From contig JAJXPD010000008.1 in assembly GCA_021641325.1 (NCBI GenBank), positions 1 through 12,416 of the forward strand: a DNA stretch of 12,416 nt, written 5' to 3'. Position numbers and translations under genes: made by a program. Below, piece by piece: positions 7,429 through 12,416 of the stretch. A model generated the notes under the pieces. It saw only the letters and a list, made by a program, of their open reading frames with translations. It did not search any database and had not been told where the DNA came from. The number at the start of each line of letters is the position of its first letter. Positions within the stretch are counted from its first letter, which is position 1. This DNA comes from Opitutales bacterium. GTDB taxonomy: Bacteria > Verrucomicrobiota > Verrucomicrobiia > Opitutales > Intestinicryptomonadaceae.

Positions 7429-7878
7429 ATGGAATGGATTAAAATTTTCCCCGAAGACCTCGAAGAGGCTCTAAACAAACCACAGCTCGACACGCTCAAA
7501 GCCGAGGCGTTCAAGTCGCGCAAACGCGACATTTCGGTGGACATCATAGCGACGGTCATAGCGCGAATCAGGGTGGAAATCGCAACGAGCGGGCTGAACG
7601 CGCTCGACGCCGACCACTCTAAAATTCCGCCCGAACTCAAAGACTGCGCGTTGCGGCTTGCGGTGGAATCGCTCCACCTGCGCGTGCCGTCGATTGAAAT
7701 TTCAGACATGCAGAAGAAGCACGCCGACATCGCCCGCGAAACGCTTGCAAGAATCGCGCGGGGCGAGCTTGTGGTGTCGCGACCGCTCGACGGCGTAAAA
7801 ACCGCGCGTCCCCGACGCGGCGTATCGGCGGCTTCGGCGGCGAGAAACGCAAGCCGCAAAACAATGGAGGGCATTTAA
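7429..7878 (+). CDS. gp36-like head-tail connector (DUF1320-like)
   Basis: A 149-residue, largely helical protein directly after the capsid gene, where Mu-like phages encode gp36 and other phages their head-completion adaptor. The helical content, the segment ISVDIIATVIARIRVEIATS, and PPELKDCALRLAVESLHLRVP fit the DUF1320 pattern in which paired helices contact the portal ring. The C-terminal tail after residue about 120 is basic, Ala/Ser/Arg-rich and probably disordered (RPRRGVSAASAARNASRKT), which is longer than usual for this family. ATG 7429 is the only start agreeing with the frame and lies just past the UUCG hairpin without an obvious Shine-Dalgarno site. One nt separates its stop from the next ATG. 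The product would act at the portal vertex during head completion. Confidence 0.62.
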   Translation: MEWIKIFPEDLEEALNKPQLDTLKAEAFKSRKRDISVDIIATVIARIRVEIATSGLNALDADHSKIPPELKDCALRLAVESLHLRVPSIEISDMQKKHADIARETLARIARGELVVSRPLDGVKTARPRRGVSAASAARNASRKTMEGI

Positions 7879-7879
7879 A

Positions 7880-8287
7880 ATGGGAACGCTCGAAAGCCTG
7901 CAAAATTCGATTTACGAACGCCTGCGCGGCGCGTCCGACCTGCGCCTTGCCGACATCAAAAAGGAGGGCGCGGACGACGACGGCGGAAAGGCGAACGGAC
8001 TGCGCATAACCGTGGGAAGACCTCTGCCGAAAAACGCGTCGAAATACGCGGCCGGCCCGACGTTTTCGGAGGTGGAGCTGCGCGTGGAAGTTTCGCGCGC
8101 CGACCCGATAGCCGCAAACGCGCCGTCGCTGCTTTCCGCCGCCGAAACCGTATCGAAATCGCTTCACAACTGGACGCCGCCGCTGGCGTGCGGATACGGG
8201 CGCATGACCCTTGCGCCGCAGTATCCGTGGATTTCCAAGGACGGGAAAATCTCGATAATCCTCAACGCGCAATCGGTTTTGCAATGA
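7880..8287 (+). CDS. gp37-like tail-terminator or connector protein
   Basis: A 135-residue alpha/beta protein. It opens with a helix (LESLQNSIYERLRGASDL), continues with beta-strands (LRITVGRPLP, FSEVELRVEVSRAD), a second helix (LLSAAETVSKSLHNW) and ends with strands (ISIILNAQSVL). That order is typical of small tail-completion proteins of the Mu gp37 or tail-terminator type, and the gene follows a gp36-like gene exactly as in Mu. GGAGG at 7866-7870 lies 9 nt before ATG 7880. The stop TGA overlaps the next start as ATGA, so translation is probably coupled. Sequence similarity by eye is weak, and the assignment leans on gene order and secondary-structure pattern. Confidence 0.5.
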   Translation: MGTLESLQNSIYERLRGASDLRLADIKKEGADDDGGKANGLRITVGRPLPKNASKYAAGPTFSEVELRVEVSRADPIAANAPSLLSAAETVSKSLHNWTPPLACGYGRMTLAPQYPWISKDGKISIILNAQSVLQ

Positions 8288-8670
8288 AAATAAAATTCGC
8301 CGACACAAACCTTGCGAACGACGGAGAGTTCCCGAAATCGCTTTCGCTCGAAACGCGCAGACGCTCGCAGACGGAATACACTATCGACGCCGACGAGGCC
8401 AAAATTTTCGACAGGGGCAACACAAAAACTACCCTCGCGTTCGAAATCGAACGCGCCCACGGAAGCGAAGCCGACGCCGAAAAATTCGCGGTCGGGCACG
8501 CCTCCGAAATCGCCGCGCTCTCGCCCGCCGCGCTCGTTTTCGAACACGCAGACGGCTCGAAAACGACATTCGAAAACGCGGTGGTTTCGAAAATCAAAAC
8601 CGAATACGAAAAACTTGTATCAAATACCCGCTACGAATTTTCGGCGGGCAAACCAAAGGAGCAACAATGA
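8284..8670 (+). CDS. Phage-associated protein of unknown function (tail tube/distal-tail candidate)
   Basis: A 128-residue protein that I do not recognise with confidence. It shows strands at FPKSLSLETRRR and TKTTLAFEIERAHGS, one helix (EADAEKFAVGHASEIAAL), then strands at AALVFEHADGSKTTFENAVV and RYEFSAG. A beta-hairpin/helix/beta layout of this size occurs in tail-tube and distal-tail proteins, but also in others, so this is a hypothesis only. An ATG at 8188 also opens the frame, but 8284 is preferred because it overlaps the gp37-like stop as ATGA and the residues before it read as another gene's frame. Its own TGA overlaps the next ATG in the same way. If it were a tube protein it would be the only one, and no tape measure follows. 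Confidence 0.7.
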   Translation: MKIKFADTNLANDGEFPKSLSLETRRRSQTEYTIDADEAKIFDRGNTKTTLAFEIERAHGSEADAEKFAVGHASEIAALSPAALVFEHADGSKTTFENAVVSKIKTEYEKLVSNTRYEFSAGKPKEQQ

Positions 8671-8816
8671 CAATCGACGACATCGAACGCGAAATGCGCA
8701 CGGAACTCGACAGGCTCGAATCGAAAATCGACGAGCTTGAAAAAACCGTGGCGCAGCTGAAATCCGACATCGAGGAAAGCCTCGAACAAATGAAAAAACT
8801 CAAAGGCGAAGTATAG
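8667..8816 (+). CDS. Small 49-residue coiled-coil protein
   Basis: ATG 8667 overlaps the preceding TGA and has AAAGGAG at 8655-8661, the best ribosome-binding site in the cassette, 5 nt upstream. The product (opening MTIDDIEREMRTELDRLESK) has leucine, isoleucine and methionine in heptad-like spacing along its whole length (IEREMRTELDRLESKIDELE, then LKSDIEESLEQMKKL), no Pro and only one Gly near the end, so a single continuous coiled coil is expected. Its TAG is followed after one base by the next ATG. It is highly charged and soluble, with no membrane segment, so a lysis protein is unlikely. A tail-assembly chaperone, trimerising adaptor or minimal tape-measure-like rod are possible roles, none of them shown. 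It is short enough to be missed by routine gene calling. Confidence 0.78.
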   Translation: MTIDDIEREMRTELDRLESKIDELEKTVAQLKSDIEESLEQMKKLKGEV

Positions 8817-8817
8817 A

Positions 8818-10536
8818 ATGAACGTCGTTTTCAGGATAAACTCGGCGGCGGTAGACGCCGCAAAATTCCCGGTGTGCGCGGCGAAAATCCTCCGCAAAAC
8901 GTCGTCGGCGGACGAGCTGAGAATCACGCTCGCGCCCGACGCGCAGACCGTGCCCGACATCGACGACACAATCGAGGTTTTCGTCGGAAGCACGCGCAAA
9001 TTTTTCGGACGCATCACGAAAATCCCCAAACGGCGCGCGGCGGAAAAAACGGCGTCGGAAATCATCGCAAAAAGTCCGTGGAGGGACTTGGAGGAAACCG
9101 TCTACCAGCAGTACTGGAAACGCGCCGTCGGCGGAGAATCGGCAAGCGTGCTCCGAAGCAGAGTCGCGCTCGGACAAAACGCCGCGGGCGGGAAAATCAA
9201 GGTCTCGGAGCAAATCAGAGAAATCGCGCTCTACGCGGCGTCGTGCGGAGCGCAGCTCGCCGTCGGCACAATAGACACAGACTCCGACATGCTGCTTGAC
9301 GAAGCCCGCGACATCTCCTGCGCCCAGGCAATAGCGCGTACCCTCAAATGGGCGCCGAATTCCGTGGCGTACTTCGACTACGCGACGGACGGCTACCCCA
9401 AGCTCGAAGTCCGAAAACGCCCCGCCCTGCCGTCGGAGACAATAGATATTTCGAAGAAAACCACGCTCTCGGCAAGCGTCGCCGAGCGTCCCGACCTGCG
9501 CGTAGATTGCGTTTCCGTAAAGTACGAGCAGGAAAACGAAGTGGACGGCGAAACGTGGCTCGCGGTCTCCGAGGAAAAATACCCGCAGGACGCGCAGTCG
9601 AACTCGCGCCGCGCAATCGTGATGACGGTCGATTTGGACGGCGCGAAATCGTCGTCTTCGACATATAAAATCGTCTGCGGAACGGTGCAGCCAAACAGCG
9701 TGCAGTGGTGGCGAAAGCATGTGCCGTCGCTCGCGGACGAATCGGACATGACGGTTGTCGAATCGGCGCGTGAAACGCCGACATACGCGCGGGAGCTGCT
9801 CGTAGGCTCGATTGTAGCGGGAATGAACTTCCAAACGCTCTCCGACCGCATTACGGCGAAAGTAAAATACACAACTGACGACGGAAGCATTGTCACAAAA
9901 AACGTCGCAGCAAACATTCTTTCGACAAACGCAGTCAGCGGAACGTACACAATCTGGAAGACGTCGCAGTTCGCGGAGGAAAAGCCGTCGGGACTTGCGG
10001 AAGCCGTCTACAAAGCCGTTTCCGACGCGCAGTACGAAGGCTCGGTTAAGATTCTCGGCGCGCTCGAAAAAAGCTTTCTCGGCAAACGCATCGGCATTTC
10101 GGATTCGAAAAATCCCGACTGGGCGGACATAGGAGCGACGGTCGTGCAGACCGAGGAAAACCTCGCCGACGGCACGACGCTCGTAAAATTCGGTCCGCCC
10201 AAACACCTCTACCCCGACAATATGGAGGAGCTTTTCAGAATCAACCGAAACCGAACCGTAAGCTCCGACATATCGACGCGCACGACGGGCAAAATTTCGG
10301 GGAAATCCGACGAGCCTACGCAGACGAAAGCCGAAATCAACGGCGGCGAAGGCGACGCGGTTTTCGACAAATTCGTGATTGGCGCAAGCGGCGGCGAACA
10401 ACCCGACGGAATCGAGCTCGACCCCGCCGACCTCGACGACGGCGAGCTTGCGAAAATGCGCGAAATCTACATCTGCCACAACGGCTACCTTGCAACCGCA
10501 AAAGTACTCATGAGCGAACCCAAATACGTAGAATAA
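8818..10536 (+). CDS. Phage tail-hub/baseplate-like protein (gpD/gp27-like N-terminal region)
   Basis: The largest gene of the cassette, 572 residues. The N-terminal 100 residues (DELRITLAPDAQTVPDIDDT, EVFVGSTRKFFGRITKIPKR, then SPWRDLEETVYQQYW) follow the pattern seen in hub proteins: a bounded field value 'D.v.v......FfG.I', then a strand leading to W..L....yQ. Residues about 170-260 (AQAIARTLKWAPNSVAYFDY) resemble the second hub domain, where a helix precedes 'W.P...awfdy'. The rest is beta-rich; the last 110 residues hold a Gly/Ser/Thr-rich linker and an acidic segment (GIELDPADLDDGELAKMREI). The start lies one base past the coiled-coil stop, without its own ribosome-binding site. Hubs sit at the tail tip and carry the spike or fibre. 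A hub with no tube or tape measure gene is odd. The next gene begins 2 nt after its stop. Confidence 0.62.
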   Translation: MNVVFRINSAAVDAAKFPVCAAKILRKTSSADELRITLAPDAQTVPDIDDTIEVFVGSTRKFFGRITKIPKRRAAEKTASEIIAKSPWRDLEETVYQQYWKRAVGGESASVLRSRVALGQNAAGGKIKVSEQIREIALYAASCGAQLAVGTIDTDSDMLLDEARDISCAQAIARTLKWAPNSVAYFDYATDGYPKLEVRKRPALPSETIDISKKTTLSASVAERPDLRVDCVSVKYEQENEVDGETWLAVSEEKYPQDAQSNSRRAIVMTVDLDGAKSSSSTYKIVCGTVQPNSVQWWRKHVPSLADESDMTVVESARETPTYARELLVGSIVAGMNFQTLSDRITAKVKYTTDDGSIVTKNVAANILSTNAVSGTYTIWKTSQFAEEKPSGLAEAVYKAVSDAQYEGSVKILGALEKSFLGKRIGISDSKNPDWADIGATVVQTEENLADGTTLVKFGPPKHLYPDNMEELFRINRNRTVSSDISTRTTGKISGKSDEPTQTKAEINGGEGDAVFDKFVIGASGGEQPDGIELDPADLDDGELAKMREIYICHNGYLATAKVLMSEPKYVE

Positions 10537-10538
10537 AC

Positions 10539-11162
10539 ATGCAAGCGTTTACACACCTTTCCCCGATTCCCTACCCGACGACGGAAGTTCTGCCGGGCGG
10601 CGGGCTTGCAATCGGCCCGATGACGCCGCAGGAGTGCGTGGAGTTTTTCTGGCTGACATCGGAAGTGTCGCTCGACTTCTCGGTGCGCGTGTTCGAGCAG
10701 CACGCAAAAAGCGGCGACGTGCTCGTTGACATAACAAAAGCGGCGCATGCGGACAATTTCTGCTCGGCGACAATGCCGTTTTCGCTCGAACCCCGCGCGC
10801 GCTGCACGGCGTCGGGCAAAACGCTGTGCGACATATTCCTGCCCGACGGCGGACTCGACTTCCAAATTTCCGGCCCGTACGTCGATGCACACTACCCGCA
10901 AGAAATATCATTTGCAAGCAAATCATACTACTATAAACTTGCATTCCATTTCGGCGCAGGCTCGCTGGAAATCGATACAAACTACTCGACAAATACCGGC
11001 CCTGCCTACATGACAACCGTAAAAAGATTCCCGTTTACAATATTCGATAAAACCTACTATTTGAACCTTAACGTGCCCGACATGTACCTAAACCCCGCCC
11101 AATACGAACTAAACGTCTCATACAGCGCCGACCTCTCATTAAGCAGGCAAAGCGCAGGCTAG
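10539..11162 (+). CDS. Terminal cassette protein, unknown; possible tail-tip or receptor-binding protein
   Basis: A 207-residue protein that I do not recognise. The first half (TTEVLPGGGLAIGPMTPQEC, then VSLDFSVRVFEQ) is GC-rich and matches neighbouring genes in codon use. The second half is beta-rich and Tyr/Asn/Thr-rich (SYYYKLAFHFGAG, DTNYSTNTGPAYMT, YYLNLNVPDMYLNPAQYEL), and its DNA falls from about 63 % GC (10561-10860) to about 45 % (10921-11160). A conserved N-terminal anchor joined to a variable C-terminal domain is typical of receptor-binding proteins, and the gene is last in the row after the hub. No signal peptide or membrane segment is seen. The 3' end runs into a palindromic repeat, so the original C-terminus could have been altered. 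Function remains inference. Confidence 0.72.
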   Translation: MQAFTHLSPIPYPTTEVLPGGGLAIGPMTPQECVEFFWLTSEVSLDFSVRVFEQHAKSGDVLVDITKAAHADNFCSATMPFSLEPRARCTASGKTLCDIFLPDGGLDFQISGPYVDAHYPQEISFASKSYYYKLAFHFGAGSLEIDTNYSTNTGPAYMTTVKRFPFTIFDKTYYLNLNVPDMYLNPAQYELNVSYSADLSLSRQSAG

Positions 11163-11163
11163 C

Positions 11164-11181
11164 TGCAGGCTGCAGCCTGCA
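11164..11181. repeat. 18-bp perfect palindrome just after the last cassette gene
   Basis: TGCAGGCTGCAGCCTGCA reads the same on both strands and lies 1 nt after the stop codon of the 207-residue gene. The last codons of that gene already contain GCAGGCT, so this motif occurs three times within 30 bases, twice direct and once inverted. It could be a cruciform or protein-binding site, or scar from a recombination event. Confidence 0.8.
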
Positions 11182-11188
11182 CGGCGTC

Positions 11189-11356
11189 GGAGCTTCGCTC
11201 CTTTCGGTGATTATGCGCGGCAAGTATACTTGCCGCTTTCCCCGTTTAGTTCGTATTGCCGTTGGCAATTACTTACGTTGGGATTGCCGATTATTAGTGA
11301 GAAACAGGTAAAAAATAGACGCGCTTTGCGCGGATAAATAAAAAGCGGAAATCCGC
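11189..11356 (+). repeat. Multi-hairpin intergenic repeat, copy B
   Basis: The partner of the repeat at 3626-3772. Ninety-five ungapped positions (11189-11283) align with copy A, then GAAACA (11301-11306) at nearly the same distance. Hairpins sit in the same order: GGAGC-TTC-GCTCC (11189-11201), a 20-bp palindrome (11217-11236), ATTGCC-GTT-GGCAAT (11255-11269) and CGCGC-TTT-GCGCG (11320-11332), followed by GCGG-AAAT-CCGC (11345-11356). Compared with copy A the third stem has one G-C pair changed to C-G with both arms altered, so pairing is kept. It begins 27 nt after a stop codon, as copy A does. Confidence 0.8.
11217..11236. terminator. Perfect 20-bp palindrome in repeat B, possible terminator stem
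   Basis: GCGGCAAG and CTTGCCGC flank a TATA centre, so a single-stranded copy would fold into an 8-bp hairpin. TTTCCCC follows on the + strand, a poor T-run, and the preceding bases on the other strand give no T-run either. It occupies the position where repeat A has its terminator-like stem, so it may end the cassette transcript weakly. Confidence 0.4.
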
Positions 11357-11493
11357 AAACATAAGTCGGCGCACAAACCAAATAACTCCGCTTTTATCCC
11401 AACACACTCTAAAAATCTTCCGCGCCGTGCGCTCACTATTTAGGCGCGTCAAAGTGCCAGTATAAGGGCGGCTTTACGCGCCGTTAAGCGCCG

Positions 11494-12416
11494 TCAGCGG
11501 TTGCGTTTCCTGTGCTTTTTGGTTTCTTCCACGAGGATTGGCTCGTTTCTATACGCAAAGCCCTCCAACTTTCTGCGCTCGATTTTCGCGTTTATAAATT
11601 CCTCTATTCTTTTCAGGAACATAGTTTCGTCGGAGGAGTAAAGCGTGATTGCCGTGCCGTCCTTGTTCGCCCTGCCCGTTCGCCCGATTCTGTGGACATA
11701 GTCCTCCGCGTGTTCGGGAACGTTGTAGTTTATGACGTACTGGACATCGTTGATGTCAAGCCCGCGCGAGGCGATGTCGGTTGCGACAAGTATGTTGGTC
11801 TTGCGCTCCTTGAAATCGGCGAGAGCCTTGTCGCGTTCGCGCTGGGTGCGGTCGGAGTGGAGAATCGACACTTTGTAGTCGTGCCCGACGAGCCATTCGC
11901 CGATTCTGTCGGCGTCGATTCGCGTGCGGGTGAAAACTATGAGCGAGTCGAAAGTTATCGATTTAAGATATTCTATCAGTAAATCGTATTTTTGAATTCC
12001 GTCAACGGGATAGACGAAGTGCTCGATTGTATCGGCGGGGCTGTTTTGGGCAATGCCCGTGTCGAGCCTCTGCGGGTCGGTCAACGCCCATTTGGACAGG
12101 CGCATTACGGCGTCGGGCATTGTTGCCGAAAAGAAGAGCGTCTGGCGTTCCTTGGGGCAGTACCTGATGATGTTGGAAACGTCTTCGATGAAGCCCATGT
12201 CGAACATGCGGTCAACCTCGTCGAGCACAAGGTACTTTATGTTTTTGAGCGAAATTGCGCGGTTGCGGTTGAGGTCGAGAAGCCTTCCCGGGGTGGCGAC
12301 CACGACGTCCACGCCGCTTTTGAGCGCGGCAATCTGGCGTTCCATCGAGACGCCGCCCTGAACGAGGAGCGTTTCGATAGGCGAATATTTCGAGAAATTT
12401 TTGAACGCCTCAGCGG
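11494..12416 (-). CDS. DEAD-box ATP-dependent RNA helicase (RhlE-like), N-terminal part outside window
   Basis: The frame is open from the right edge (last full codon at 12414) to TGA at 11496-11494 and gives 306 residues; the ATG at 12345 is internal because codons upstream read LLVQGGVSM, the GG motif region. In order: ATPGRLLDL (motif Ib), LDEVDRMFDMGF (motif II as DEVD at 12222-12211, where DEAD is canonical), FSATMP (III, near 12125), LIVFTRTR (IV), TDIASRGLDI (V) and HRIGRTGR (VI, near 11680). Motifs Q and I lie outside the window. The C-terminus is short and basic (KKHRKRNR), as in RhlE-type helicases acting on ribosome assembly or RNA decay in the cytoplasm. It converges on the phage cassette and seems to be an ordinary chromosomal gene. 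Confidence 0.93.
   Translation of the reverse strand, partial: AEAFKNFSKYSPIETLLVQGGVSMERQIAALKSGVDVVVATPGRLLDLNRNRAISLKNIKYLVLDEVDRMFDMGFIEDVSNIIRYCPKERQTLFFSATMPDAVMRLSKWALTDPQRLDTGIAQNSPADTIEHFVYPVDGIQKYDLLIEYLKSITFDSLIVFTRTRIDADRIGEWLVGHDYKVSILHSDRTQRERDKALADFKERKTNILVATDIASRGLDINDVQYVINYNVPEHAEDYVHRIGRTGRANKDGTAITLYSSDETMFLKRIEEFINAKIERRKLEGFAYRNEPILVEETKKHRKRNR

Larger units (their letters stand above)
3626..11356 (+). mobile_element. Reduced Mu-like structural phage cassette with flanking structured repeats
   Basis: Nine or more collinear genes (3856-11162) with gaps of at most about 50 nt and several ATGA-type overlaps encode portal, protease/scaffold, cement, capsid, connector and tail-hub-like proteins. 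The order portal, gpI, cement, capsid, gp36, gp37 follows Mu-like head modules. The left neighbour is a metal ATPase and the right neighbour a convergent helicase, both chromosomal types, so the module appears bounded within the window. No terminase, MuF, tail tube, sheath, tape measure, lysis, replication, integrase or repressor gene is seen. The limits given here include the two flanking repeat copies, whose role as true ends is unproven. Confidence 0.7.
11163..11493. other. 331-nt noncoding convergent region between cassette and helicase
   Basis: Apart from the palindrome and repeat copy B, the region holds GTTGGGAT (11277-11284) and its complement ATCCCAAC (11396-11403), and an imperfect pairing of GGATAAA...GCGGA (11332-11349) with TCCGCTTTTATCC (11387-11399). 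CGCGCC (11421-11426) and GGCGCG (11443-11448) form a further possible stem near the helicase end. No clear T-tract terminator for the helicase is visible, and I see no convincing gene in it. Confidence 0.6.

Noticed and set aside
8800..10479. 559-codon open frame on the minus strand opposite the hub gene
   Set aside because: Arg/Phe/Cys-rich, low-complexity product typical of an antisense shadow of a GC-rich gene; the + frame has tight coupling with both neighbours.
3626..11356. Flanking repeats as attL/attR of a recent integration
   Set aside because: The copies are far too diverged for a recent site-specific duplication, conserve structure more than sequence, and no integrase is visible; an ancient origin is not excluded.
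1..12416. CRISPR array, tRNA, rRNA or insertion-sequence transposase
   Set aside because: No regularly spaced identical repeats, no cloverleaf or rRNA segments and no transposase motif were found on either strand by reading.

Overview
The window is GC-rich (about 60 %), with a strong taste for gcg, cgc, ttc, gaa and aaa codons. It looks like a bacterial chromosome segment carrying a short phage-derived structural cassette. The FAD oxidoreductase type (the family often annotated 'xanthan lyase'), the codon habits and the rarity of strong Shine-Dalgarno sites suggest Verrucomicrobiota or a relative (Opitutales-like). That placement is inference and rests on no marker gene.

Layout. (1) 1-1457, + strand: 3' part of an FAD-dependent oxidoreductase gene, closed by a strong intrinsic terminator. 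(2) 1569-3599, +: a P1B-type heavy-metal ATPase with a Cys/His-rich N-terminal tail, preceded by a small inverted repeat that may be a metal-regulator operator. (3) 3600-3855: intergenic, with copy A of a multi-hairpin repeat and a sigma70-like promoter. (4) 3856-11162, +: nine tightly packed genes, many overlapping. They encode a Mu gp29/DUF935-like portal, a Mu gpI-like protease/scaffold, a capsid cement protein, a major capsid protein, gp36-like and gp37-like connector proteins, a 128-aa phage protein, a 49-aa coiled coil, a large tail-hub-like protein and a 207-aa terminal protein. (5) 11163-11493: noncoding, holding copy B of the repeat and further palindromes. (6) 11494-12416, - strand: 3' part of a DEAD-box (RhlE-like) RNA helicase gene, convergent with the cassette.

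The phage cassette follows Mu-like gene order from portal to connectors but is strikingly reduced. I see no terminase, MuF-like protein, tail tube, sheath, tape measure, lysis, replication, integrase or repressor gene, although every reading frame is open. Its composition mostly matches the flanking host genes, except the last third of the 207-aa gene, where GC drops from about 63 % to about 45 %. Two diverged copies of a ~150-bp structured repeat sit just outside the two ends. Ninety-five positions align without a gap and at least one stem shows a compensatory base-pair change. The cassette is either a domesticated or decaying prophage remnant, or a satellite-like capsid element that borrows missing functions; the sequence alone does not decide.
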